From positions 310,001 to 374,000 of the forward strand of contig NZ_CANNES010000003.1 of the NCBI RefSeq assembly GCF_947503705.1: DNA of 64,000 bases, in the 5' to 3' direction. Position numbers and translations under genes: made by a program. How positions within the stretch are numbered: the first letter of the stretch is position 1; each line of letters starts with the position of its first letter. The notes beneath the pieces are model-generated. The model was given only the letters and a program-made list of their open reading frames with translations. It was not told the DNA's origin and did not search any database. This DNA is from an uncultured Tateyamaria sp. Its GTDB lineage: Bacteria > Pseudomonadota > Alphaproteobacteria > Rhodobacterales > Rhodobacteraceae. This document shows, piece after piece, positions 27,124-35,649 of this stretch.

Positions 27124-28617
27124 ATGCAACGACAGGCAATTGCCCTTTCGAGACAGCTTCCCGATATGACCTATTTACGTGCCTTGTGGATTGGCGCGCT
27201 GGCCTTGGCCTTTGTGCTGGTCCAGGCGCTGGCTGTAACGGCCCGCCCCGAAAGCCTGGCCCCGCTGGCCGAACAGATCAGCCCGTCGGTGGTGAACATC
27301 ACCACGTCGACCGTGGTGGCTGGTCGCACCGGCCCCCAGGGCATCGTGCCCGAAGGATCCCCGTTTGAGGACTTTTTCCGCGAGTTCCAAGACCGCAACA
27401 ATGACGGCCAGGGCCAGCGTCCCCGTCGGTCATCGGCCCTTGGCTCCGGCTTTGTGATTTCCGAAGACGGCTATGTCGTCACCAACAACCACGTCATTGA
27501 GGGCGCGGACGAGATCTTGATCGAGTTCTACCCCGGTGAAGGCCAGCCCGCTGAACAGCTCAAGGCCGAAGTGATCGGCACCGACCCCAATACAGACATC
27601 GCTCTGTTGAAGGTCGAGGCGGATCAGCCGCTGCAATTTGTGCCTTTTGGTGACAGTGATCTGGCCCGCGTGGGCGATTGGGTTGTGGCCATGGGCAACC
27701 CGCTGGGTCAGGGCTTTTCCGTTTCGGCCGGTATCGTGTCGGCCCGCAACCGCGCGCTGAGCGGGACCTATGACGACTACATCCAGACGGATGCGGCCAT
27801 CAACCGGGGCAACTCGGGCGGTCCCTTGTTTAACATGGATGGCGAAGTGATTGGCGTGAACACGGCCATTCTGTCGCCCAATGGCGGTTCCATCGGGATC
27901 GGCTTTTCCATGGCATCTAACGTGGTGACTCGTGTTGTGGACCAATTGCAGGAATTTGGCGAAACCCGTCGTGGCTGGTTGGGCGTGCGCATTCAGGACG
28001 TGACAGATGACATCGCCGAGGCGATTGGCCTTGAAAAAGTCGCAGGTGCGTTGGTCACATCCGTGCCTGAAGGTCCGGCAATGGATGCGGGCATGGAAGA
28101 CGGTGACGTTATCCTGAGCTTTGCAGGCGTTGACGTCGAAGACACGCGCGGCCTGGTGCGCCAGGTGGGCAACAGCCCCGTGGGTGAAACAGTGCGCGTG
28201 GTTGTCTACCGCGACGGCGAAACCGTCACACTGCGCGTCACTCTTGGTCGCCGTGAAGAGGCGGAAGGGGCTGTACCAGCCGTCGCGACCGCGCCCGACG
28301 AGCCCGAAGAGCCGGTGACCAAAGAGGTACTTGGACTTACGTTGAGTAGCCTGACGGACGAGCTGCGCGAGCAACTGGGCGCTGCCGAAGACCAGGATGG
28401 CCTGGCCGTGACTGATGTGGATGAGACGTCTGAGGCCTTTGAAAAAGGTCTGCGCGCCGGTGATATAATCACCGAGGCGGGTCAGCAAAAGGTCACTTCT
28501 ATCGCCGATTTCGAGACGCGGTTGGAAGAGGTGAAGGATGCAGGACGCAAGTCACTGCTGCTTTTGGTACGACGTGCAGGTGACCCGCGCTTTGTGGCCT
28601 TGGGCGTCGGTGAATAA
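27124..28617 (+). CDS. DegP/Do-family periplasmic serine endoprotease
   Basis: A 497-residue protease with a signal sequence (about 18-41, ending AVTA). The catalytic triad is His123 in TNNHVIEGA, Asp158 in DPNTDIALL and Ser231 in RGNSGGPLF. Two PDZ domains follow: one after the protease core (about 300-390) and one at the C-terminus. Do-family proteases degrade or refold misfolded envelope proteins. It is preceded by AGGAGAG and follows hflKC-DUF2065 by 169 bases, so a separate promoter is likely. A strong terminator follows. Confidence 0.93.
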   Translation: MQRQAIALSRQLPDMTYLRALWIGALALAFVLVQALAVTARPESLAPLAEQISPSVVNITTSTVVAGRTGPQGIVPEGSPFEDFFREFQDRNNDGQGQRPRRSSALGSGFVISEDGYVVTNNHVIEGADEILIEFYPGEGQPAEQLKAEVIGTDPNTDIALLKVEADQPLQFVPFGDSDLARVGDWVVAMGNPLGQGFSVSAGIVSARNRALSGTYDDYIQTDAAINRGNSGGPLFNMDGEVIGVNTAILSPNGGSIGIGFSMASNVVTRVVDQLQEFGETRRGWLGVRIQDVTDDIAEAIGLEKVAGALVTSVPEGPAMDAGMEDGDVILSFAGVDVEDTRGLVRQVGNSPVGETVRVVVYRDGETVTLRVTLGRREEAEGAVPAVATAPDEPEEPVTKEVLGLTLSSLTDELREQLGAAEDQDGLAVTDVDETSEAFEKGLRAGDIITEAGQQKVTSIADFETRLEEVKDAGRKSLLLLVRRAGDPRFVALGVGE

Positions 28618-28637
28618 GCACTGCCATATGACAAAGG

Positions 28638-28668
28638 AAAAGGGCGCCCCAAATGGGCGCCCTTTTTT
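28638..28668. terminator. Intrinsic terminator, bidirectional
   Basis: AAAAGGGCGCCC (28638-28649) pairs with GGGCGCCCTTTT (28655-28666) around a 5-base loop, followed by further T. A matching T-run exists on the other strand, so it can stop both the protease gene and the convergent lipoprotein gene. Confidence 0.92.
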
Positions 28669-28681
28669 ATGGCTCTGACTT

Positions 28682-29212
28682 TCAGGCTTCGGACGGTTGC
28701 CGTTCGACGGCGATCAGGCCCAACTTGCGCGCTGCTGCTGTGGACAGGACCGGGCTGTCAAAGCCCTCGGACTGCTGATAGCGGCGCACGGCCGCACGGG
28801 TGCGCATGTCCATCTCGGAGGTGATCGGGCCGCGGTAATAGCCCCGCGCCTCCAACGCGCGCTGGACGGAGGCGATGAAATCGGGGGTCATCTGGGTGTC
28901 GCACGGCACCTGAAACCAGTCCTCCTTGCGCGGGCGCACGACCTGCTGCATCTCTTCGGTCTTGTAGATCGGGGGGGCCTGAATGCGCCCATCGCTACTG
29001 ATCTGTGCAGGCTGGAGCAGGACCTTGTGGCTGACCGTCTCGACGACTGCCGGGCTCACCGTCTTGCCCCAACAGGTGCCGGGCGCGGCGCCGGGCGGGG
29101 CGGTGGCCAGTGAAATGGGATCGATGTTTGACTTGGTCACAATGCCGTTTTCGGCACATGCCGACAGGGCAAGAGCCGCCGCAAGGGCGGGGAACAAGGG
29201 GGAGATATGCAT
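28682..29212 (-). CDS. Peptidoglycan-binding-domain lipoprotein
   Basis: A 176-residue outer-envelope lipoprotein. The signal has a lipobox LSAC (Cys19). The C-terminal part (about 112-165) is a PG_binding_1-like domain (FIASVQRALEARGYYRGPITSEMDMRTRAAVRRYQ). The middle region has two further cysteines, in GTCWGK and VPCDTQ. Its role is unknown, perhaps cell-wall tethering. It lies 66 bases after the SOS-boxed DnaE2-like fragment, and a run-through transcript is possible. Confidence 0.82.
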   Translation of the reverse strand: MHISPLFPALAAALALSACAENGIVTKSNIDPISLATAPPGAAPGTCWGKTVSPAVVETVSHKVLLQPAQISSDGRIQAPPIYKTEEMQQVVRPRKEDWFQVPCDTQMTPDFIASVQRALEARGYYRGPITSEMDMRTRAAVRRYQQSEGFDSPVLSTAAARKLGLIAVERQPSEA

Positions 29213-29278
29213 GCGCGTGCCTCTTTGGTGCCTCTGAACGGGCGTTTGGGCAAATGTAGCGTGGGCAGGTGGGCCTGC

Positions 29279-29701
29279 CTAGCCCCGGCGACTGTCCTGT
29301 GCATCGGTGCGTGCTTCTGCCGCCACGGTCCGGCCCGTCCCCTCGCTCAGCAAATGGTCAAGCATGCCCGAGATATCCTCGACCTCTTCGGCCAGAACAT
29401 GGGTCACATTATGGGCCCGCTGCATCCGCCCGATGACGCGCAGCATGCGCCCGGCCACGACGGCGCGGCGGAAGCGCTCGTAAATATGGCGCCAGACGAT
29501 GATGTTGACCACGCCCGTCTCGTCCTCAAGCGTGAGAAAGATCACGCCCTTGGCCGTGCCCGGCCGCTGGCGCAGGATCACCAGCCCCGCAACCGCCACG
29601 CGTGCGTTGATGGGCGGCACACCCAGATCGGCGGCGCGCAGGCACGCGGGCGGGCGGGGCCAAGCGGCCGATGTCGGAGAGGGGGAGGTGAGTACCTGCA
29701 T
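29279..29701 (-). pseudogene. Free-standing OB domain equal to the C-terminus of error-prone polymerase DnaE2 (probable remnant)
   Basis: A 140-residue frame whose residues about 22-115 match the C-terminal OB-fold of DnaE2: VAVAGLVILRQRPGTAKGVIF, LTLEDETGVVNIIVW and RMLRVIGRMQR. Full DnaE2 is over 1,000 residues; the PHP, palm, fingers and thumb are absent. The first 21 residues (MQVLTSPSPTSAAWPRPP) are not part of DnaE2. A consensus alphaproteobacterial SOS box ends two bases before the start codon, as if the promoter of an imuA-imuB-dnaE2 operon had been joined to the last exon-like end of dnaE2 by an internal deletion. Whether it is a dead relic or an expressed single-strand-binding domain is open. 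Confidence 0.7.
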
Positions 29702-29703
29702 AA

Positions 29704-29718
29704 GAACAAAAATAGAAC
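29704..29718 (-). promoter_or_regulatory. LexA (SOS) box, GTTC-N7-GTTC
   Basis: The minus strand reads GTTC-TATTTTT-GTTC, an exact match to the alphaproteobacterial LexA consensus. It ends two bases upstream of the ATG of the DnaE2-like fragment, so LexA binding there would block transcription or initiation. Confidence 0.85.
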
Positions 29719-29748
29719 ATAAGCCTTCTGTCGCAAGTGGAAAAGTGA

Positions 29749-30149
<401 letters not shown>

Positions 30150-30150
<1 letters not shown>

Positions 30151-30911
30151 TGCCAAAGGGGGCGCCGCGTCTGGCGTTCCGCTGCTGGCCACGTGCCGCC
30201 CGCGGCGCGCGGCAAATGCTGCGCGTGTTGCTAGCGTCGATGCTCTGTGCGGCACCGTCGCTTGCGGATGTCATAACGGGCGCCCGCTATGCGGCACCGA
30301 CAGACCGTTATGCCCACGGAATCCTGGGCGACGCAATCGAATGGGGCGCGTTGGAGCTGACCCTTGACAGTGGCCAAACGGTGACAATCACCTTGCCGCA
30401 GGATCACGTGTTTGAGGACGTCGCCCCTCGCCTGGCCGATCTGGATCAGGACGGTCACCCTGAAGTCGTCGTAGTGGAAACGGATACGTCGCGCGGCAGC
30501 GCATTGGCCATCTACGGGACCAAGGGCAAGATCACCGAAACCCCGCATATCGGCACCCGCAACCGATGGCTCGCCCCTTTGGGGGCTGCCGATCTGGATG
30601 GGGACGGGACCGTAGAACTGGCCTATATCGACCGGCCCCACTTGGCCAAGACCCTACGCCTCTGGCGCTACGACGATCAAAAGCTGACGCCTGTGGCGGA
30701 CTTGCCCGGCCTCACCAATCATCGCATCGGGGAACGCGATATCGCCGGGGGCATACGGCTTTGCGATGGCGCGCCCGAGATGATCCTTGCCTCAGCCAAC
30801 TGGTCCGAGTTGCGCGGCGTCCGTTGGGACGGTCGCCGTTTCACGACAGAACAGCTGGGGTCAAACACGTCCCGAGCCGCGTTCGCCAACGCAATGGCTT
30901 GCACTGAATAA
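30150..30911 (+). CDS. FG-GAP/VCBS repeat secreted protein
   Basis: A 253-residue protein. A signal peptide lies at about 23-40 (MLRVLLASMLCAAPSLA) if the first ATG is used. Two FG-GAP/integrin-like calcium loops are visible: ADLDQDGHPEVVVVET and ADLDGDGTVELAYID. DRYAHGILGDAIEWGALELTL is a conserved N-terminal block. The start could be 30150, overlapping the ferredoxin stop, or 30216, which would place the signal peptide at the true N-terminus. Function unknown; periplasmic or secreted location is likely. Confidence 0.75.
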
Positions 30912-30917
30912 ACCTTC

Positions 30918-30956
30918 TTTTGGCCAAAAATATCCCGGGGTTTGGGGCAGAGCCCC
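30918..30956. repeat. Intergenic repeat family A, copy 2
   Basis: TTTTGGCCAAAAATATCCCG runs into GGGTTTGGGGCAGAGCCCC, sharing the TCCCGGGG and GGGGCAGAGCCC blocks with the other family A copies. It lies just after the FG-GAP gene, between convergent genes. Confidence 0.6.
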
Positions 30957-31005
30957 AATCGCGCGCATGCGCAAAATAGATCGTGTCGCGTCAGCGTCCT
31001 TTGGA

Positions 31006-32280
31006 TTAACCTTTGCCGCCCAAAGCCCGCCAGCCGATATCGGCGCGGTAGAACCCACCCGGAAAATCCACAGCTTCCACCAGGGCATAGGCGCGCTCTG
31101 CCGCTTCGGCCAGGCTTGACCCGCGTGCCGTCACGTTCAATACGCGCCCGCCTGCGGCCACAATTGTGCCGTCTCGCTGTGCCGTGCCTGCGTGAAACAC
31201 AATCTGACTGCTGGTTGCGGGCAGGGCGTCCAGGCCGCCAATCACCGCTCCCTTGTCATAGCTGCCAGGATAGCCCTTCGCGGCCATCACCACCGTTATT
31301 GCATGATCATCCGCCCAGTTGACTTGCGCCTGCGCCAGTCGACCCTCCGCAGCGGCATGCATAAGGTCCAGGGCCTGCGCGCCCAGCCGCATCATCAGCA
31401 CCTGGCATTCCGGGTCGCCAAAGCGGACGTTGTATTCCACCAGACGCGGCGCGCCATCTTCAATCATCAGCCCTGCGTAAAGCACCCCTTGGTAGGGCGT
31501 GCCGCGCCGCGCCATCTCCGCCATCGTGGGCCGAATGATCTCTTCTAGCGCACGTTCTGCCACTGCATCCGTCAGGACTGGGGCAGGGGAATAGGCCCCC
31601 ATGCCGCCTGTATTGGGACCGGTGTCACCTTCGCCAACCCGTTTGTGATCTTGCGCCGTGCCGATGGGCAACACGTCTGTTCCGTCGCACAAGACAAAAA
31701 AGGATGCCTCTTCGCCCGTCATGAACTCTTCAATCACGACCTCTGCGCCAGCGGCGCCAAATCCACCACCGAACATGTCGTCAATAGCGGCTTCGGCCTC
31801 GGCCACGGTCTCGGCGATGATCACGCCCTTGCCTGCCGCAAGCCCGTCCGCCTTCACCACGATGGGCGCGCCTTGGGCCTGGACATAGGCTTTGGCGGCG
31901 CCTGCATCGGTGAAATGGCCGTAAGCCGCTGTCGGGGCCTTGGCGGCGTCGCAAATTGCTTTGGTAAAGGCCTTCGAGGCTTCCAGCTCTGCCGCGGCCT
32001 GACTTGGGCCAAAGACCAACACGCCTGCATCACGCAACCGGTCCGCAACGCCTGCGGCCAGCGGGGCCTCGGGCCCGATGATGACGAAATCAATCGCTTC
32101 TTCTTCGACGAAATTCGCCACCGCGCCGCCGTCCTCAATATCGATAGACGCGCAATCGGCAATGGCCGCAATGCCGGCATTGCCGGGCGCCACAACCAGC
32201 CGGTCGCATTTGGGGTTTTGCAAGACCGCCCAGGCCAGGCTGTGTTCGCGGCCGCCGCCGCCGAGAATGAGGATGTTCAT
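31006..32280 (-). CDS. purD: Phosphoribosylamine-glycine ligase
   Basis: A 424-residue enzyme of de novo purine synthesis (GAR synthetase). It begins MNILILGGGGREHSLAWAV and contains the ATP-grasp core: GLAAGKGVIIAE, FMTGEEASFFVLCDG, GPNTGGMGAYSPAP and YNVRFGDPECQ. Length is normal. The ATG at 32280 is the family start; open frame continues upstream over xseA but is not conserved. It is divergent from xseA with a 70-base gap. Confidence 0.97.
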   Translation of the reverse strand: MNILILGGGGREHSLAWAVLQNPKCDRLVVAPGNAGIAAIADCASIDIEDGGAVANFVEEEAIDFVIIGPEAPLAAGVADRLRDAGVLVFGPSQAAAELEASKAFTKAICDAAKAPTAAYGHFTDAGAAKAYVQAQGAPIVVKADGLAAGKGVIIAETVAEAEAAIDDMFGGGFGAAGAEVVIEEFMTGEEASFFVLCDGTDVLPIGTAQDHKRVGEGDTGPNTGGMGAYSPAPVLTDAVAERALEEIIRPTMAEMARRGTPYQGVLYAGLMIEDGAPRLVEYNVRFGDPECQVLMMRLGAQALDLMHAAAEGRLAQAQVNWADDHAITVVMAAKGYPGSYDKGAVIGGLDALPATSSQIVFHAGTAQRDGTIVAAGGRVLNVTARGSSLAEAAERAYALVEAVDFPGGFYRADIGWRALGGKG

Positions 32281-32350
32281 GGGGCAGCACTCCTTGGCCT
32301 TTGCGCGCCCTCGTTCTAAGCTGGAGTGCGGCGCGGCACAAGGAAGCGAA

Positions 32351-33892
32351 ATGGACTTAATCGATGATCCCGGCGACGGGCTGAATGCCCCGGAATTCAG
32401 CGTCTCGGACCTGTCTGGCGCGATCAAACGGCTGATCGAGGGTGAATTTTCCCATGTGCGGATCAAGGGCGAGGTCGGCCGTGTCAGCAGGCCCCGCTCG
32501 GGGCATGTCTATCTCGACCTAAAGGATGATCGCGCGGTCATCGCAGGTGTAATGTGGAAAGGGGTAGCGGCCCGCCTTCAGACTCAGCCCGAGGAAGGGA
32601 TGGAGGTTGTGGCCACGGGCCGCCTGACGACCTTTCCCGGCCAGTCCAAATATCAAATCGTCATCGAAGACATCAAACCCGCAGGCATGGGCGCGCTTAT
32701 GGCGCTGTTGGAAAAACGCAAGGCGCAGTTGCAGGCCGAGGGGCTGTTTGACCTGTCGCGCAAGCGCCCGCTGCCCTATCTGCCGGATGTGATCGGGGTG
32801 GTCACTTCGCCGTCCGGCGCGGTGATCCGGGACATCTTGCACCGTTTGCGCGACCGTTTCCCGCGCAAGGTGATGATCTGGCCGGTGGCGGTTCAGGGGG
32901 CCAAATGTGCCCCCGAAGTGGCCCGCGCCATTGCGGGCTTTAATGCGATGACCCGTGGCGGCGCGATGCCGCGCCCGGATCTGTTGATCGTGGCGCGCGG
33001 CGGCGGGTCGGTTGAAGACCTTTGGGGTTTTAATGAGGAAGTGGTGGCGCGGGCTGCGGCGGCCTCTGATATTCCGTTGATCTCGGCAGTCGGGCACGAA
33101 ACTGATACGACCCTGATCGATTATGTTTCAGACAAGCGCGCACCCACGCCCACCGCGGCGGCGGAATTGGCTGTTCCGGTGCGGCATGAATTGATGGCCT
33201 GGCTTGAAAGTGCAGGTGCGCGGATGACAGGCGCGCTCAGCACCGGCTTGCAACGCCGCGACCAACGGCTCCGCGATCTGGGACGGGCACTGCCGCGGCC
33301 TGACGCTTTGGTCGAGGGGCCGCGTCAGCGATTGGATGTATTAGGCGACCGGTTGGGCCCTGCGCTGATCAGCGGTGTGCAGCGGCGCAAGGTCCGCCTT
33401 GCGGATGCGGCAGGCAGTTTGCGTCCGGGTGTCCTGACGCGTCAGCTGCGAAATGAACGGCAACGCCTGGAGGGCGTGAGCGCGCGGCTTGGTCCTGCGC
33501 TTGGGCGCGCGGCGCTGACAAAGCGGACGCAGTTCGAGGGGCGGGCCGCGCGACTGAACCCACGCAAGCTGGCGCAAGATGCGCGCCTCGCCGATCAACG
33601 CCTGCAAGCGCTTGTTGTCCGGTTGCAAAGCACAGGCGCGCGACAGATCGAGCGGTTGAACCAGCGCCTTGAAGCGATGGACCGGCTGCGAGAAACCCTC
33701 AGTTACAAGGCGACATTGGCGCGGGGGTATGCCGTGGTGCGCGGCGGCGGCGAGATTGTCACGACCAAGGCGGCAGCCGAAGCGTCCAGCGGGTTGGAAA
33801 TCGAATTTGCCGATGGCCGATTGCGATTGGGCGGCGCGAAAGCGACACGCAAGGCGGGCAGCAAACCGCCCGAGCAAGGGTCTCTGTTCTGA
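32351..33892 (+). CDS. xseA: Exodeoxyribonuclease VII large subunit
   Basis: A 513-residue subunit of the bidirectional single-strand exonuclease. The N-terminal OB-fold (EFSVSDLSGAIKRLIEGEFSHV, RIKGEVGRVSRPRSGHVYLDLKD) is followed by the catalytic core with VVTSPSGAVIRDIL, RGGGSVEDLWGFN and SAVGHETDTTLIDYVSD, then a long helical/coiled region and the C-terminal TLARGYAVVR. All are standard. The start ATG at 32351 follows AAGGAAG. Confidence 0.96.
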   Translation: MDLIDDPGDGLNAPEFSVSDLSGAIKRLIEGEFSHVRIKGEVGRVSRPRSGHVYLDLKDDRAVIAGVMWKGVAARLQTQPEEGMEVVATGRLTTFPGQSKYQIVIEDIKPAGMGALMALLEKRKAQLQAEGLFDLSRKRPLPYLPDVIGVVTSPSGAVIRDILHRLRDRFPRKVMIWPVAVQGAKCAPEVARAIAGFNAMTRGGAMPRPDLLIVARGGGSVEDLWGFNEEVVARAAAASDIPLISAVGHETDTTLIDYVSDKRAPTPTAAAELAVPVRHELMAWLESAGARMTGALSTGLQRRDQRLRDLGRALPRPDALVEGPRQRLDVLGDRLGPALISGVQRRKVRLADAAGSLRPGVLTRQLRNERQRLEGVSARLGPALGRAALTKRTQFEGRAARLNPRKLAQDARLADQRLQALVVRLQSTGARQIERLNQRLEAMDRLRETLSYKATLARGYAVVRGGGEIVTTKAAAEASSGLEIEFADGRLRLGGAKATRKAGSKPPEQGSLF

Positions 33893-33930
33893 GCCATGGC
33901 GGCCCGCAGGTACATGACATCAGACGCATC

Positions 33931-33958
33931 CCCGTAAGGCGGACGTCTCGTCCGCCAT
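33931..33958. repeat. Intergenic repeat family B, copy 1 (hairpin)
   Basis: CCCGTAAGGCGGACG-TCT-CGTCCGCC contains the perfect stem GGCGGACG/CGTCCGCC (33938-33945 with 33949-33956). A related element in the opposite orientation is at 46470-46498. It lies between convergent xseA and the secreted-protein gene and could act as a terminator-like hairpin. Confidence 0.65.
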
Positions 33959-33970
33959 CGCTGCTACGGG

Positions 33971-34366
33971 TCAGACCCCAACTTTGGGCCCGTAACAGAC
34001 AAACTCGCGTCCCACGTCCTGTGCCTCATAAAGCTCGGTCGTGTTCGGGTCATTGGTAAAGGTCGCGCGCAGCCCGTTGCCGGTTTGCTCGAACGTCCAG
34101 CATTGCGGCTCAGGCCTGTCCTCATAGACAAAACAGATATTCGCCGCTTCGGCGTACCAATAGCCTTCCTTGCATTCCCCATCCAGGAACGACCAGGTCA
34201 CCCGCCGGTTTTCATGATAGATTTCAGCGCCGTAGGCCGTGCCCTGATTGCCGTAATAGAGCGTTCGACCCGTCACATATGCCTCGAACTCGGCCGCAGA
34301 CATGGGGTCTGCCGCAGCGGGCAGGATAAAGAAGCCTAGGGCCAGAAAAGAAAAAATATATCGCAT
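33971..34366 (-). CDS. Small secreted protein of unknown function
   Basis: A 131-residue protein with a signal peptide (MRYIFSFLALGFFILPAAA, cleavage near residue 19). The mature part has four cysteines (GECKEG, NICFVY, QCWTF, FVCYG), which could form two disulfides, and many aromatic residues (YWYAEAANICFVYED). I recognise no family name with confidence. The ATG at 34366 places the signal peptide at the N-terminus. It is 52 bases downstream of AlkB in the same orientation. Confidence 0.75.
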   Translation of the reverse strand: MRYIFSFLALGFFILPAAADPMSAAEFEAYVTGRTLYYGNQGTAYGAEIYHENRRVTWSFLDGECKEGYWYAEAANICFVYEDRPEPQCWTFEQTGNGLRATFTNDPNTTELYEAQDVGREFVCYGPKVGV

Positions 34367-34418
34367 GGTGCCACTGTGGCAGAGGCAATCATCCCACGCC
34401 ACCCTTTGCACAGAATTG

Positions 34419-35438
34419 TCAGATCACAAGCGCAGTTTCGCGGGTTTTTGCCCAGCGATCCACCCGCCGGTCCATCACTTTTCGCCAAAGCGGTGGGATC
34501 AACGCGATCACCGCCATAACGGGCAGGGAGCGTGGCAGCATCGGCATCGTTTCTCCGTCCAACTCCAATGCGGGAAAAGGTTTGGCGGGCTTCAAATGAT
34601 GCTCTGAATGACGCGGCGCATTGAGCATCATCGCCGAGGAATACCACTGTGGCGCATTCCACGAATGCGCAGGCCCCATAGCCGCGCGGCGTCCGTCAGG
34701 CAGGATGGCCCGTTCCAAGCCGTAGTGTTGCACGTAATCCGACAAAAGCAGTTGCAGCTGCGCATAGGCTGCTATCGTGACCAAGCCGATCACCCCGGCG
34801 AGCCCTGCCAGCGAGGCCGCAGCCGCAAAAGACATTGTCGCGCCCAGCACATAGCCCACATAGGGGGCTGGCAGCCAAGCACCGCCATGTCGTTGGCGTT
34901 CGGCCCGCAACCCTGCGCCGAACCCACCGTTCCAGGCGCGCACTGCATACCGCCAAAAGCCCACGCCTTTGGGCGCAGTCGCCGGATCGTGCGGCGTCGC
35001 TGCATGCACGTGATGCACCAGCCGGTGCGCGCTGGTGTGGTGCCCGAACAGAAGCGCAGTGTAGTTCGCAGCCCCCAGCCGAAAGGCCCAGCGATCCGCC
35101 CTGTGGATCAGCTCGTGAGCGTTGGAATTCGAGATTTGCCCGAAATAGAGGCCACAGCCGACCACAATCAGCCCCTTGTCAAGCAGGGGCAGCGGCCCGC
35201 CCACGGACCAGACCGCCAGACCCAATAGAACAAAGTGCATCACGCCCAATGCCTCGGACAACCGGTGCCCCGTGGCTGCGGAAACTGGTTGTTCGATCGC
35301 GAGTTTGTCCAGGAAGAATACAACCACCGTCATCGCGAGTATCCCAAGCCCTGCCCAAAGGCCGCCCCATATTGCACCCGCGCCCAGCAAAAGGGCGGGG
35401 CCAAAACTGGCCAAGGCAAAGGGCAACAGTTGGACCAT
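34419..35438 (-). CDS. Alkane 1-monooxygenase (AlkB-like membrane diiron hydroxylase)
   Basis: A 339-residue integral membrane protein of the fatty-acid desaturase/AlkB superfamily. The diiron histidine boxes are NAHELIHR (108-112), HRLVHHVH (138-145) and APRHSEHHL (about 275-282), with the extra DYVQHYGL motif typical of AlkB. Several membrane helices precede and separate the boxes. It is somewhat shorter than classical AlkB (about 400). No rubredoxin or rubredoxin reductase is adjacent, so the electron donor must be encoded elsewhere. Alkane or related terminal hydroxylation is likely, but the substrate is not known. Confidence 0.88.
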   Translation of the reverse strand: MVQLLPFALASFGPALLLGAGAIWGGLWAGLGILAMTVVVFFLDKLAIEQPVSAATGHRLSEALGVMHFVLLGLAVWSVGGPLPLLDKGLIVVGCGLYFGQISNSNAHELIHRADRWAFRLGAANYTALLFGHHTSAHRLVHHVHAATPHDPATAPKGVGFWRYAVRAWNGGFGAGLRAERQRHGGAWLPAPYVGYVLGATMSFAAAASLAGLAGVIGLVTIAAYAQLQLLLSDYVQHYGLERAILPDGRRAAMGPAHSWNAPQWYSSAMMLNAPRHSEHHLKPAKPFPALELDGETMPMLPRSLPVMAVIALIPPLWRKVMDRRVDRWAKTRETALVI

Positions 35439-35649
35439 TTCTCAGAATCACCTCAAGCGGTTGCGCACGACCCGTATCACATCACAGGTTCATCGCCTCT
35501 TACGACCCCATTTGGGCCAAAGCGTGACCGATCCGCGCCACGCCGGTGATCATCGGCGCGTGCTTTGTGCGTCCACGCGTCGCTTTTGGGCTGATAGGGG
35601 GGGCAAGCCGCTGGTATCTTTGCGTCAAATCAGGCTCAGGGAGTGCGAC

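Noticed and set aside
27430-28488. 352-codon open frame on the minus strand opposite the DegP protease
   Set aside because: Antisense shadow; histidine- and cysteine-rich composition unlike any family.
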